A stretch of 33,474 bases of DNA, taken from positions 1-33,474 of the forward strand of contig JADDPP010000445.1 in assembly GCA_016781845.1 (NCBI GenBank), given 5' to 3'. The notes beneath the pieces are model-generated. The model was not told where the DNA came from. It saw only the letters and a list, made by a program, of their open reading frames with translations, and ran no database searches. Position numbers and translations under genes: made by a program. Below, one piece after another: positions 14,285-22,896 of this stretch. This DNA comes from Rubrobacter sp. Its GTDB lineage: Bacteria > Chloroflexota > Chloroflexia > Thermobaculales > Thermobaculaceae. Within the stretch, counting starts at the first letter, position 1; every line of letters starts with the position of its first letter.

Positions 14285-16438
14285 TTACCTGAGGTTCTTG
14301 CGCTTGTTGCTCACGTAGTCTACCAATACGTACTGGCCCAGGCGTTCAGGTGTTGCGTAAAAGGCGCGGCCCTTGTTCAGCTTGCTCATCTGTTCCACGA
14401 ACGCGCTCAGATACGGGCTACGGTCGAGCATGAACGTGTTGATGACGATCTGATCCTTCGTGCAGCGACGGACCTCCGCGAGCGTCGCCGTGTACGTCTC
14501 GCGCAGGGGTGGGTAGTTGAAGATGACCCGGTTGGTGCCCGCGTCAACGTGCGCGGTCGGCTCGCCGTCGGTGACGACTATCACCTGCTTATTGCCAGAG
14601 TGCCGGTTGAGGAGCTTGCGCGCGAGCATCAGCCCGTGCTCCAGGTTCGTGCCATACTCGTACTCCGAGGACGTTATCGCGGGCAGGTCGGCGGGCTTCA
14701 TCTCGCGGGCGAGGTACGCGAAGCCGACGATGTACAGGTTGTCGCGCGGGAACTGGCCGCGGATCAGGCTGTCGAGCGCCATCGCGACTTTCTTCGCGGA
14801 GAAGAACAGCCCGCGCAGCATCATCGAGCGGCTCATATCTATCATCAGCACCGTCGAGCTCTGCGTGCTCAACTCCGTGCGGTACACCTCGAAGTCGTCG
14901 GGGACAAGACGCAGAGGAGTTCCCGCACCACTTCTGCCCACGGCGTTCATCATCGTCTGCTTCATGTCGAGCAGGAAGGGGTCGCCGAAAGCGTACGGCT
15001 TGCTTTCGTCCATGCGATCGCCGCCGACACCGTAGCGGTCCACCTTGTGCCCCCCGAAGCGGTCGCGCGAGAGCTTCCCGAAGATGTCCTGAAGCGCGCG
15101 CTGGCCGATGCGCCGTATCGCTCGTGGCGTCAGCTCCCAGTGGTCGCCCCTTCGCTGAATCAGCCCTGCCTCCTCGAGCACCTTCGTCAGGTTCTGAAGC
15201 TGCTCTAGCTGCTGTGCCGCCTCGGGGCCAAGCAGGCCGCTCACCTTCTTTGGGTCTATCTGGTCGAGGCCCCGTCCGTACTGCGCGCCCTCCATCTGGC
15301 CCTCCAGCTCGTCCAGACCCTGCATGCGCTCCATCAACTGCATCGCCTCCTGCAGGCCGAGCGGCTGGGAGCCGGAGAAGTTGTACGAGTTGCCGAACTG
15401 GTCACCGGGGGCGAGCTGGTCGAGCATCGCGGCCATCTGGCCGAGCTCGGAGCGGAGCTGGTCGTCCCCGAGCAGATTGTCCATCATCTGCTGGAGCTGC
15501 TGGCGCTGCTCCGGGGACAGGCTGTTCAGGAGGCTCTGCATCTGGGCGCGCTGCTTCTGCAGATGCTCAATGAGCTCATCGAGCGAGTTGATGTCGGGCG
15601 GGAAGAAGCGACCGTGCTTCTCCTTGAACTTCTGGAAGTCCGGCTCGATACCCTGCATGCGCTGGTTGAGCATCTGGTTGAGGTCGCGCACCATCTCGCG
15701 CACCGGCTCCAGGTCTTGTGGCGTCATACCGCTGATGGCGTCCTTGAGTCCCTGAAACTGCTGCTGCATCACCTGCTGCTTGAGCATCTCCTGCAGCTCC
15801 GCGAACTTCGCTGCCGCGTCCGGGTTCATGAACTCGTACTCGGAGAGCTCGCGCAACTGCCCCGCGGGGTCGGCCGGCAGGTCCTGCAGGAACTGCTGTT
15901 TCTTCGCCGCTACCTGCTCGAGCAGCTTCCTTAGTGCCGGGTCTATCGGAGGCCGTTGCGCACCCTGCTGCCCGGACTGAGCGCCTTGCGGCGACTGCAT
16001 CCCCTGCTGAGACGGCTTGCGCCCCTGCGGTGGGTCTCCCTGCTGGCCGGACTCCCCCGGCTCCTGCGGGGAACCCTGCTGCGGCGTCTGCCCTCCCAGC
16101 TCGCGGTCGAGCCGGTCCTGGATGCCCTGCCGCTCCGTGTCAACCACGTCCTGCAACCGCTCGCGTATCTCATCGAAGATGCCTCCGAGGTCGTGCTGCG
16201 CGAGCTCCGCCTGTCGCTGCTGGCGCAGGCGCTCCAGAAGCTGCTGCAGGCCCGGTATCTGCCCGTCCAGCCTGCCCTCGTCACCCCACCGATACATTCG
16301 ACGGAGGGCTCCGTACAGGTCGCCGTCCGCGATGAGCTCATCGGAGAGCGCGTCGAGCAGGTCCTCAGCGGAGAGGTCTTCAAGCTGCTGAGTGTTGTCC
16401 CAGCGGGAGTAACGGAACCGGTTCGTGAAGCTGCTCAT
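14285..16438 (-). CDS. VWA domain protein, partner of the AAA+ ATPase
   Basis: A 717-residue protein. The N-terminal 100 residues are charged and helical, followed by a Gln/Pro/Gly-rich low-complexity stretch (about 112-170), then a long Gln- and Met-rich helical region to about 400. The C-terminal VWA domain has the metal-site DMSRS at 534-538, the Thr of YGTN at about 597 and the Asp of VTDGE at about 624, so the MIDAS is complete. VWA proteins of this kind pair with MoxR- or ChlI-like ATPases to assemble or insert metal into target proteins. The ATG has AAGGAGAG seven nt upstream. The AAA+ gene ends 123 nt before it. Confidence 0.8.
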   Translation of the reverse strand: MSSFTNRFRYSRWDNTQQLEDLSAEDLLDALSDELIADGDLYGALRRMYRWGDEGRLDGQIPGLQQLLERLRQQRQAELAQHDLGGIFDEIRERLQDVVDTERQGIQDRLDRELGGQTPQQGSPQEPGESGQQGDPPQGRKPSQQGMQSPQGAQSGQQGAQRPPIDPALRKLLEQVAAKKQQFLQDLPADPAGQLRELSEYEFMNPDAAAKFAELQEMLKQQVMQQQFQGLKDAISGMTPQDLEPVREMVRDLNQMLNQRMQGIEPDFQKFKEKHGRFFPPDINSLDELIEHLQKQRAQMQSLLNSLSPEQRQQLQQMMDNLLGDDQLRSELGQMAAMLDQLAPGDQFGNSYNFSGSQPLGLQEAMQLMERMQGLDELEGQMEGAQYGRGLDQIDPKKVSGLLGPEAAQQLEQLQNLTKVLEEAGLIQRRGDHWELTPRAIRRIGQRALQDIFGKLSRDRFGGHKVDRYGVGGDRMDESKPYAFGDPFLLDMKQTMMNAVGRSGAGTPLRLVPDDFEVYRTELSTQSSTVLMIDMSRSMMLRGLFFSAKKVAMALDSLIRGQFPRDNLYIVGFAYLAREMKPADLPAITSSEYEYGTNLEHGLMLARKLLNRHSGNKQVIVVTDGEPTAHVDAGTNRVIFNYPPLRETYTATLAEVRRCTKDQIVINTFMLDRSPYLSAFVEQMSKLNKGRAFYATPERLGQYVLVDYVSNKRKNLR

Positions 16439-16561
16439 CGAAGGACTCTCCTTATGCCAATCTCAACAGGTACGCGCCTTCAGAGTAGTGAGGCTCATCG
16501 GCGCCGCTTGCAATTGCCGAGTCTGCGACTGTGCGGCGACTACATGGGCCCGGACACCGCA

Positions 16562-17962
16562 TTACCTTCTGTAAAGCGACCGTCCCTCGGATCGGTCCTT
16601 GTTGAGCTTGCGGCTCAGGTGCAGCCCTTCAAGAACGAACTCGACTGCCGAAGCCACGGCAGCGGGGTGCTCACCCACGCCTAGCCTCTGCACCGCGCTG
16701 CGCATCTCCGGCCACTCCAGGGCCTGCTGCGCGTAGTCCGGCGACGGCATAAGCTCCGCGACCTCTATCATCGCGCCTGTGTTGAAGCGCCCTATCGCGC
16801 TCGCGAAGTCCGAAAGCTGGAAGTAGCGGTTGAACGTGGTCAGCACGGACTTCTGCACGAGCTTGCGCACCACGCGCTCCTCACTCACGTCGCCTGCCGA
16901 CTCCAGCTCTATCTTTCCCGCCGTGGACGCAACTATCGCGTCCAGGTCGCTGATGCGTGGGGAAACCGAGCTCTCGTCCAGCCGCACCGCGCGCTTGAGC
17001 GCGTTCGAGAGCACGTTCTCATAGTTGGAGACGCTGACGCGCACGCTCACACCGGAGCGCTGGTTGATGTCCGCCGACTTGCGCGCGAGGTGTGTAACGT
17101 CGGCTACAATCTCCTTCATGAACTGCGGCACGAGCACGTTCATACCGGGAGCCTCGTACAGGTTGCCCTCCTGCTCCATGATGCGGATCTCGTACTCGAT
17201 CTCGCGGGGGTAGTGCGTGCGTATCTCGGAGCCGAACCGGTCCTTGAGCGGGGTGACTATCCGGCCGCGGTTCGTGTAGTCCTCCGGGTTAGCGGACGCC
17301 ACCACGAAGACATCGAGTGGCAGGCGCACCTTGTAGCCCCGGATCTGGACATCGCGCTCCTCCATGATATTCAGGAGGCCGACCTGGATGCGTTCCGCGA
17401 GGTCCGGCAGCTCGTTGAGCGCGAAGATGCCCCTGTTCGTGCGCGGGACCATCCCGTAGTGGATAGTCAACTCGTCCGAGAGGTAACGGCCCTCCGCCAC
17501 ACGTATCGGGTCCACCTCGCCGATGAGGTCCGCTATGGTGATGTCGGGGGTGGCGAGCTTCTCCCCGTAGCGGCGGTCTCGCGAGAGCCATTCGATTGGG
17601 GTGGCGTCCCCGTGCTCCTCGACCTTCTGGCGGCATACAGCACAGATTGGGTTGAACGGGTCGTCGTTGATCTCGCAGCCATCTATTATGGGTACGGACT
17701 CATCGAGCAGGTTCGTGAGCGAGCGGGCGATGCGCGTCTTCGCCTGGCCGCGCTCCCCCAGGAAGATGATGTCCTGCCCGGAGAGAATGGCGTTCTCCAC
17801 CTGGGGGATGACGGTGTCCTCATAGCCAACTATGCCGGGGAAGAAGTCCTCGCCTCTGCGAATCATCCGTATGAGGTTCTGGCGCATCTCCTCCTTGACG
17901 GGCTGGACGGTGTAGCCCGTGGCCCGAAGCTCACCTATGGTTGCTGCTGGTGTTGCTGTCAC
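16562..17962 (-). CDS. MoxR/magnesium chelatase ChlI-like AAA+ ATPase
   Basis: A 466-residue AAA+ ATPase. Walker A is GERGQAKT at 69-76. The Walker B block reads GIFALNELPDL, with Asn183-Glu184 where most AAA+ proteins have Asp-Glu. Sensor 1 is ASANPEDYTN and KDRFGSEIRTHYP follows. An insert after Walker A holds Cys96, Cys107 and Cys110, a possible metal site. The inserted helices in ELPDLAERIQVGLLNIMEER resemble ChlI and MoxR. Such ATPases act as chaperones with a VWA partner, which is the next gene. The GTG start has GGGAG six nt upstream. The unit probably contains this gene, the VWA gene and the DIP1984 gene, and its client is unknown. Confidence 0.8.
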   Translation of the reverse strand: MTATPAATIGELRATGYTVQPVKEEMRQNLIRMIRRGEDFFPGIVGYEDTVIPQVENAILSGQDIIFLGERGQAKTRIARSLTNLLDESVPIIDGCEINDDPFNPICAVCRQKVEEHGDATPIEWLSRDRRYGEKLATPDITIADLIGEVDPIRVAEGRYLSDELTIHYGMVPRTNRGIFALNELPDLAERIQVGLLNIMEERDVQIRGYKVRLPLDVFVVASANPEDYTNRGRIVTPLKDRFGSEIRTHYPREIEYEIRIMEQEGNLYEAPGMNVLVPQFMKEIVADVTHLARKSADINQRSGVSVRVSVSNYENVLSNALKRAVRLDESSVSPRISDLDAIVASTAGKIELESAGDVSEERVVRKLVQKSVLTTFNRYFQLSDFASAIGRFNTGAMIEVAELMPSPDYAQQALEWPEMRSAVQRLGVGEHPAAVASAVEFVLEGLHLSRKLNKDRSEGRSLYRR

Positions 17963-18330
17963 TATGCACTCCCATATCTACTACTTGAACAGCCGACTCG
18001 GACTACGCTCGCGCCTCTTGTGTGCAGGAGGCAGACATCCCGCGCAGGGCGAGGTGCAGGGTTGATGGCAGGCACTGTAGATGCCAGGTGTGGAGTTATA
18101 GGGGACCGCGCACCGCCTGTCAAGTCCATGGATGAAGGCCCGGAACCGGCAGCGCGGCGCGATTGAAACATACGGCGAAGCTCCGTTCTAACCCTGATGC
18201 CCGACTCTGGAGAAGCGAGGCTGTGGGTAGCTGCCGTTGATGTCACTATACCCCACCCTTGCGGACCTGTCTACACGCCATTCAGGTAAAGCTAAATCGA
18301 ACGCAGTTCAGGTCGCATGGGACGCTTGCA

Positions 18331-18352
18331 GAGACGTAGCACGCTACGTCTC
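18331..18352. repeat. Perfect 22-nt palindrome upstream of sbcD
   Basis: Ten-base arm GAGACGTAGC, spacer AC, then GCTACGTCTC, with no mismatch. It lies about 140 nt before the sbcD -10 box. The two-base spacer is too short for an RNA hairpin loop, so at least one pair would open in RNA; a dimeric protein site is equally possible. Confidence 0.6.
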
Positions 18353-18491
18353 CGCCGATCTGGACTGCACCTACGACCAAGGTCGTGTCAGGGTCGGCGC
18401 TGGTGGCGGTGGACAAGTGATCCAGACGTTGCGTGCAGCGTCTCTTCGGGCTGACTCTGGAAACGCCCCCGTACCAATCGCACCTCGCCCC

Positions 18492-18500
18492 TGTTATACT
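18492..18500 (+). promoter_or_regulatory. Extended -10 promoter of the sbcD operon
   Basis: TGTTATACT gives an extended -10 (TG, one base, TATACT). The -35 region is poor (TACCAA at 17 nt). Transcription would start near 18507 and give a leader of about 19 nt containing the AGAGGG ribosome-binding site before GTG 18526. Confidence 0.55.
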
Positions 18501-18525
18501 CTGGGCCAGCTAGAAAGAGGGTTCC

Positions 18526-19815
18526 GTGAAGATCAGGTGGATACATACCGCCGACGTTCACCTTGGTTACCAGCAGTACGGCCTGCACACGCGCGCCGAT
18601 GACTTTGCGCGCGCGTTTATGCACGTCTGCGAGCACGCTATCTCCTCCCGCGTGGACTTCATGCTCATCGCAGGGGATCTGTTCCACAAGCGCGCCGTGG
18701 ACGCCCGCACAATGACGCAGGCGTTCGACCTGCTAACTCGCATGAAGCAGGCTGGCATTCCCGTGCTCTGCGTGGAGGGCAACCACGAGCGCGCGTTCTA
18801 CAACTCCAGCTACACGTGGCTGGAGTTCCTGTGCTTCCACGACCTGCTCTACCTGCTCGGTCCCGACCATAGCTCGGGGCAATCGAGGCTCGAGCCGTGG
18901 GACGAGGAAAACAGGCTGGGCGGCTATGTGGACATCGGTCCGGCGCGGGTGTACGGCATCAAGTACCACGGCGCGAGCGCGCCGAGGGTGCTGGAGCACG
19001 TATCAGAGCAGCTTGGGGGTGAGGCAAGGCGTCCGTTCAGCGTAGCCATGCTGCACGAGGGGTTGGAGGGCCAGATACCGCGCTCGACTGGCGGCCTCAG
19101 CAGCACGCAGATGGAGATGCTGCGGCCCCACTGCGAATACCTCGCGCTTGGGCACATACACAAGCAGTACGAGCTTGGCGGCTGGGCGTACAACCCCGGT
19201 AGCTTGGAGACGTGCTCCACCGAGGAGTGGGACTGGAGCCGAGGGTACTACGAGGTCGAGGCCGACACAGAGAGCCGCCAGCTGCTCTCCGTGAAGCACC
19301 ACGAGAACCCGCGCAGGCAGTTCCACCGAGTCTTCGTCGGCATCGAGGCATGCACTACGCCGCAGAGCCTGGAGGACACCGTGCTGCGGGAGGTAGAGCG
19401 CAAGATCTCGGCGGTGCGCGCTCACAAGCCGGTCGTGGATGTGACATTGCGAGGCACGCTTCAGTTCGGGGACGACGGCCTGAACCTCGACCAGATCGAG
19501 GCGCGGGTACGCGAGAACTGGGACCCCCTCGTCGTGCGCATCAAGAACAACACGGTGCCAGTGGGCTACAGCGCGAGCGCTGCGATAAACGAGGACGGAA
19601 GCATAGACCGCCGAGCGCTGGAGCTGCAGGTTCTTACTGACCTGCTCGTGCGCGACGCCCGGTACGCAGGGGCCGCGGCCGAGTGGGCGCAAACCTTCCA
19701 GGAGCTCAAGGACTCCGCGCTTGCCGGCCTGCCGCCCGAGGAGGTCGTTACGCTGCTGGAGCGCGGCCTGGAGCGAGCGGCGAAGAGCCCCAGAGTACAG
19801 GATAACGCCGCGTGA
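18526..19815 (+). CDS. sbcD: SbcD/Mre11-type DNA repair nuclease
   Basis: A 429-residue metallophosphoesterase, the nuclease subunit of the SbcCD/Mre11-Rad50 complex that opens hairpins and processes DNA ends. Metal-binding motifs appear in order: TADVHLG (8-14), AGDLFH (49-54), GNHE (85-88), LHEG and ALGHIHKQYE. A capping region and a C-terminal helical part that contacts SbcC follow. The GTG start has AGAGGG upstream and lies just after the promoter. The stop overlaps the start of sbcC by four bases. It is the first gene of the five-gene resection operon. Confidence 0.92.
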   Translation: MKIRWIHTADVHLGYQQYGLHTRADDFARAFMHVCEHAISSRVDFMLIAGDLFHKRAVDARTMTQAFDLLTRMKQAGIPVLCVEGNHERAFYNSSYTWLEFLCFHDLLYLLGPDHSSGQSRLEPWDEENRLGGYVDIGPARVYGIKYHGASAPRVLEHVSEQLGGEARRPFSVAMLHEGLEGQIPRSTGGLSSTQMEMLRPHCEYLALGHIHKQYELGGWAYNPGSLETCSTEEWDWSRGYYEVEADTESRQLLSVKHHENPRRQFHRVFVGIEACTTPQSLEDTVLREVERKISAVRAHKPVVDVTLRGTLQFGDDGLNLDQIEARVRENWDPLVVRIKNNTVPVGYSASAAINEDGSIDRRALELQVLTDLLVRDARYAGAAAEWAQTFQELKDSALAGLPPEEVVTLLERGLERAAKSPRVQDNAA

Positions 19816-22800
19816 GGGTGCTCTCAGTACAGCTCACCAACATCAAGAGCTACACAAACCAGACCGTCCGCTTCGAACACGGCACGAACTGCATCTGCGG
19901 GGAGAACGGCGCCGGGAAGACCACGATAGTCGAGGCGATTGGCTGGGCGCTGTTCGACTACCTGCCGTACAACCAGAAGCAGTTCCGCCGCGATGGTGCG
20001 ACCGCCGGCCAGGTGGCGGTCACCTTCCTCGCGCGCGACGACCGACCGTACGAGGTGGTGCGCAAGACCGGCGGCGCCGCGCCACTCTGGTACGTGTTCG
20101 ACCAGGAGATCAATGCCCGCCTGGTTGAGGGCTCGAAGGACGTAAAGGAATGGCTGCAACGGCAGCTCGGCACAGAGGACGCCGCCGCGCCGCAGGTCCT
20201 GTTTGCAAACGCCGTCGGCGTGCCCCAGGGCGGGCTGACCGCGCCGTTCCTGCAGAGCGCGGAGGGGCGCAAACATGCCTTCGACCCCATCCTGCGCGTC
20301 CATGAGTACGCAAACGCCGCGGGAAACCTCCTGGATACGAACCGTCACCTCGAGAACAAGGTGCGCGACCAGCGGGAGCTCGTAGCGACGCACGGTGTGG
20401 AGGCCAGCAAGATACCGGATATTACCCTGGCGATGCAGGCCGCACACGACGCGGTCGCTACCGCCGGAGGACTGCTTAAGGAGCGGGAGACCCGGAAGCA
20501 GCGCGAGGACGCGCACGTCGCGGCGCTGGAGACCGAGGAGCGGCGCATCTCCGACCTGCGAAACACGCTGGAACTCTCGCGGCAGTCGCAAGCCGGGCTT
20601 GGCCAGAGCTATGAGCAGGCCACGGCGCGCGTGAACCAGGCCTGGCGGGCGCACGAGGTCGTGGAGCGCTCCACAGTAGGGCACAAGCTGTACGTGGACG
20701 CTCAGGCGAAGCTGCGCGATCTGCAGCCGCGACACGCCGAGTATCGCCGCCTCCTCGGACTACTGGAGCTGGAGGAACGAGACCTGGAGCGCACAGGCCT
20801 CGAGATCGCGAACAGGGAGCGGGAAATCGTGCGTGCGGAGTCCGAGGCCGCGCGCCTGCCCGAGCTCAAGGCCAGGGCCGAGGAGGCCGCGGAGCTCGGC
20901 AAGCAGGTCCACGCGCTGGAGCAGGTCAGGCAGCAGCTCCCCAAGCTGGAGGCGGACCTGCGCACTCTGACAGACCAGATGCAGCGCGACGAGCGCGAGA
21001 TACTGCGGCTGGACACCGAGGTCGCACGCATTGAGCGGTTGCGTCCTGAGGCGGAGCGTGTGCCGCAGCTCAGGCAGCGGCGCGAGGACGTGAGGCTTCG
21101 CCTGCGGTCCGCACACCAGGCGAGCGAGCAGGCGCGCAAGCTGGCGGGCGACATGACTGCGCTGCAGGCCCAAATCAAGGGTGCTGAGACAGCAGTACAG
21201 AAGCTCACCAGCGAGGCGCGCCTCTCCCCGGAGGTCGAGCGGTTGGCTTCGGAGGTCGAGGCGCTCCATCAAAGGGAACGTGTCGCCTCCGAGCACCGGC
21301 AGGAGCTTATTGCCCAGTACAGGGAGCTGGCGGCGCAGAAGAAGGCGCAGGCGGTGGCCTGCCCGATGTCGCGCGCCGACTGCCTGGCGCTGCAACGTGA
21401 GCGCGCGCAAGACGACTGGTTCGGGCGAGAGATGAAGCGGGTTGAAGCCCTGGGCAAGCAGGCTGCCAGGGACCTGGAGCAGGCGCAGGCCCTTCGCGAG
21501 CAGGCTCAGGTTGCTGCAAAGACTGTCCAGGCTAGCCAAATGATGCGTGTTCAGCTCGATGGAGAGCGGCGCAGGCTCGAAGAGCTACGCACCCGACAGG
21601 CGGACCTGCACGCGGAGATAGCGGAGCAGGAGGGCACCGTAGCGCAGCTTCCAATGCTGAAGCAGGAGGATGCCGCGCTCGCTGCCGACTTGGAGCGCGC
21701 GGAGGCGGCGCAGCGCGACGTCGGACGGCTGCCCGACCTGCAGAATCAGAGACGCAGGCAGGCCGACGAGAACGAGGAGCGCGCACACGCGAGGTCACGA
21801 AGGGAGGAGGACCTCGATCAGGCACGCGAGCGGCTCGGCGAGCTTCGGGAGCTCCAGCGCCGCCTGGCGGACCTGGGTGACGCGGGGGGAGCGTACGCGG
21901 ATGCCCGCGGCCTGGCGAACGCCCTGCCGCAGCTGCAGGCCGCACGTGATGCGCTTTTCCAGACACGACAGGCGACGCTGGAGCGTATCACAGCCTTGCA
22001 GCGGGACATAGCTCCGCTGCAGGGCGTGGAGGCTTCCGTGCGGGACGCGGAGGAGATAATCCGCCTGAACCATGCCGACTATGAGGCGTACCTTGCGAAC
22101 GCATCCATGGCGGCGGAGCTGCCACGTCATCAGATAGAGCAGAAGCAGCTCGAGGGCCAGCTGTCCCGGCAAACCGCCGAGCTGGAGCGTCAGGAGGGAG
22201 TGCTGCAGAGGGCGCTGGAGCGGTGGGACGAGCGAGCGTTGCAGGACGCGAGAACCAGCGTTGAGCAACTCAGCAGTGAGATAGGCGGGCTCAAAACCAA
22301 AATCCAAAACGAGACCGACCGCCTGAACGAGCTCCGAGCAGCGCTCGACAAGGCCGAGCAGCACGCCAGCCTCAAGGAAGCGGCGCTCGCCGAGGCTGAA
22401 CGGCTGCAGAGGCTTCAGGAAGTGCTCGGGTACGCCCGCAAGACGCTCAAGGAAGCGCAGGGGCCGGTGACGGAGGCGCTCCTGTACGGCGTCTCCCAGG
22501 AGGCGCGCGGCATCTTCTCCGATATCATTGACGACCACTCTGCCCGGCTGGTGTGGACTCCCGAGTACGAGGTACAGCTCGAGCGCGGGGCCGAGCGGCT
22601 TGTGTTCAACCAGATGTCCGGCGGGGAGCAGATGAGCGCCGCGCTCGCCGTTCGCCTCGCCCTCCTAAAGAAGCTCTCCGACATTGACATCGCGTTCCTC
22701 GATGAGCCAACGCAGAACATGGATGAGACGCGCCGAACGAACCTCGCTGCGCAGGTGCGTGAGGTCAAGGGCTTCGAGCAGTTGTTCGTGATCTCACACG

Positions 22801-22892
22801 ACGACACGTTCGAGCGCCAGGTGAGCCACGCAGTCGTCGTGCGTAAGGTCGGCGGCGACAGCACGGTCGCGTACGGGCACGAGGGCTCGTAG
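19812..22892 (+). CDS. sbcC: SbcC/Rad50-type SMC-like ATPase
   Basis: A 1026-residue ABC ATPase of the SMC type that partners SbcD. N-terminal Walker A is GENGAGKTT (30-38). Two long coiled-coil arms rich in Glu, Arg, Gln and Leu follow (about 180-510 and 530-870). The C-terminal half-site has signature MSGGEQ (935-940), Walker B IAFLDEPT with Asp964-Glu965, and the switch His of ISHDD at 996. At the apex, where Rad50 proteins have a CxxC zinc hook, this one has CPMSRADC with Cys517 and Cys524. Length is typical. The GTG overlaps the sbcD stop (GTGA), and nurA follows after four bases. Confidence 0.92.
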   Translation: MRVLSVQLTNIKSYTNQTVRFEHGTNCICGENGAGKTTIVEAIGWALFDYLPYNQKQFRRDGATAGQVAVTFLARDDRPYEVVRKTGGAAPLWYVFDQEINARLVEGSKDVKEWLQRQLGTEDAAAPQVLFANAVGVPQGGLTAPFLQSAEGRKHAFDPILRVHEYANAAGNLLDTNRHLENKVRDQRELVATHGVEASKIPDITLAMQAAHDAVATAGGLLKERETRKQREDAHVAALETEERRISDLRNTLELSRQSQAGLGQSYEQATARVNQAWRAHEVVERSTVGHKLYVDAQAKLRDLQPRHAEYRRLLGLLELEERDLERTGLEIANREREIVRAESEAARLPELKARAEEAAELGKQVHALEQVRQQLPKLEADLRTLTDQMQRDEREILRLDTEVARIERLRPEAERVPQLRQRREDVRLRLRSAHQASEQARKLAGDMTALQAQIKGAETAVQKLTSEARLSPEVERLASEVEALHQRERVASEHRQELIAQYRELAAQKKAQAVACPMSRADCLALQRERAQDDWFGREMKRVEALGKQAARDLEQAQALREQAQVAAKTVQASQMMRVQLDGERRRLEELRTRQADLHAEIAEQEGTVAQLPMLKQEDAALAADLERAEAAQRDVGRLPDLQNQRRRQADENEERAHARSRREEDLDQARERLGELRELQRRLADLGDAGGAYADARGLANALPQLQAARDALFQTRQATLERITALQRDIAPLQGVEASVRDAEEIIRLNHADYEAYLANASMAAELPRHQIEQKQLEGQLSRQTAELERQEGVLQRALERWDERALQDARTSVEQLSSEIGGLKTKIQNETDRLNELRAALDKAEQHASLKEAALAEAERLQRLQEVLGYARKTLKEAQGPVTEALLYGVSQEARGIFSDIIDDHSARLVWTPEYEVQLERGAERLVFNQMSGGEQMSAALAVRLALLKKLSDIDIAFLDEPTQNMDETRRTNLAAQVREVKGFEQLFVISHDDTFERQVSHAVVVRKVGGDSTVAYGHEGS

Positions 22893-22896
22893 AGTA

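Larger units (their letters stand above)
17963..18525. other. Divergent intergenic region between AAA+ and sbcD genes
   Basis: These 563 nt hold the promoters of two diverging operons. At 18331-18352 a perfect inverted repeat is seen: arm GAGACGTAGC, two bases, then its exact complement. TATACT at 18495-18500 serves sbcD. I see no convincing gene; open frames running across it (for example plus strand 18237-18602) would continue over the sbcD promoter and start. Confidence 0.5.

Noticed and set aside
14549-15208. Plus-strand open frames opposite the VWA gene
   Set aside because: The minus-strand gene has a complete MIDAS and a good ribosome-binding site; these frames have neither a site nor motifs.
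17090-18166. A 358-codon open frame on the plus strand opposite the AAA+ ATPase gene
   Set aside because: High-GC antisense frame. The opposite strand has clear Walker and sensor motifs, and this frame shows no recognisable domain and a composition typical of a shadow.
18237-18602. Possible small gene on the plus strand before sbcD
   Set aside because: It would run through the extended -10 and the start of sbcD in another frame, has no ribosome-binding site and no recognisable content.
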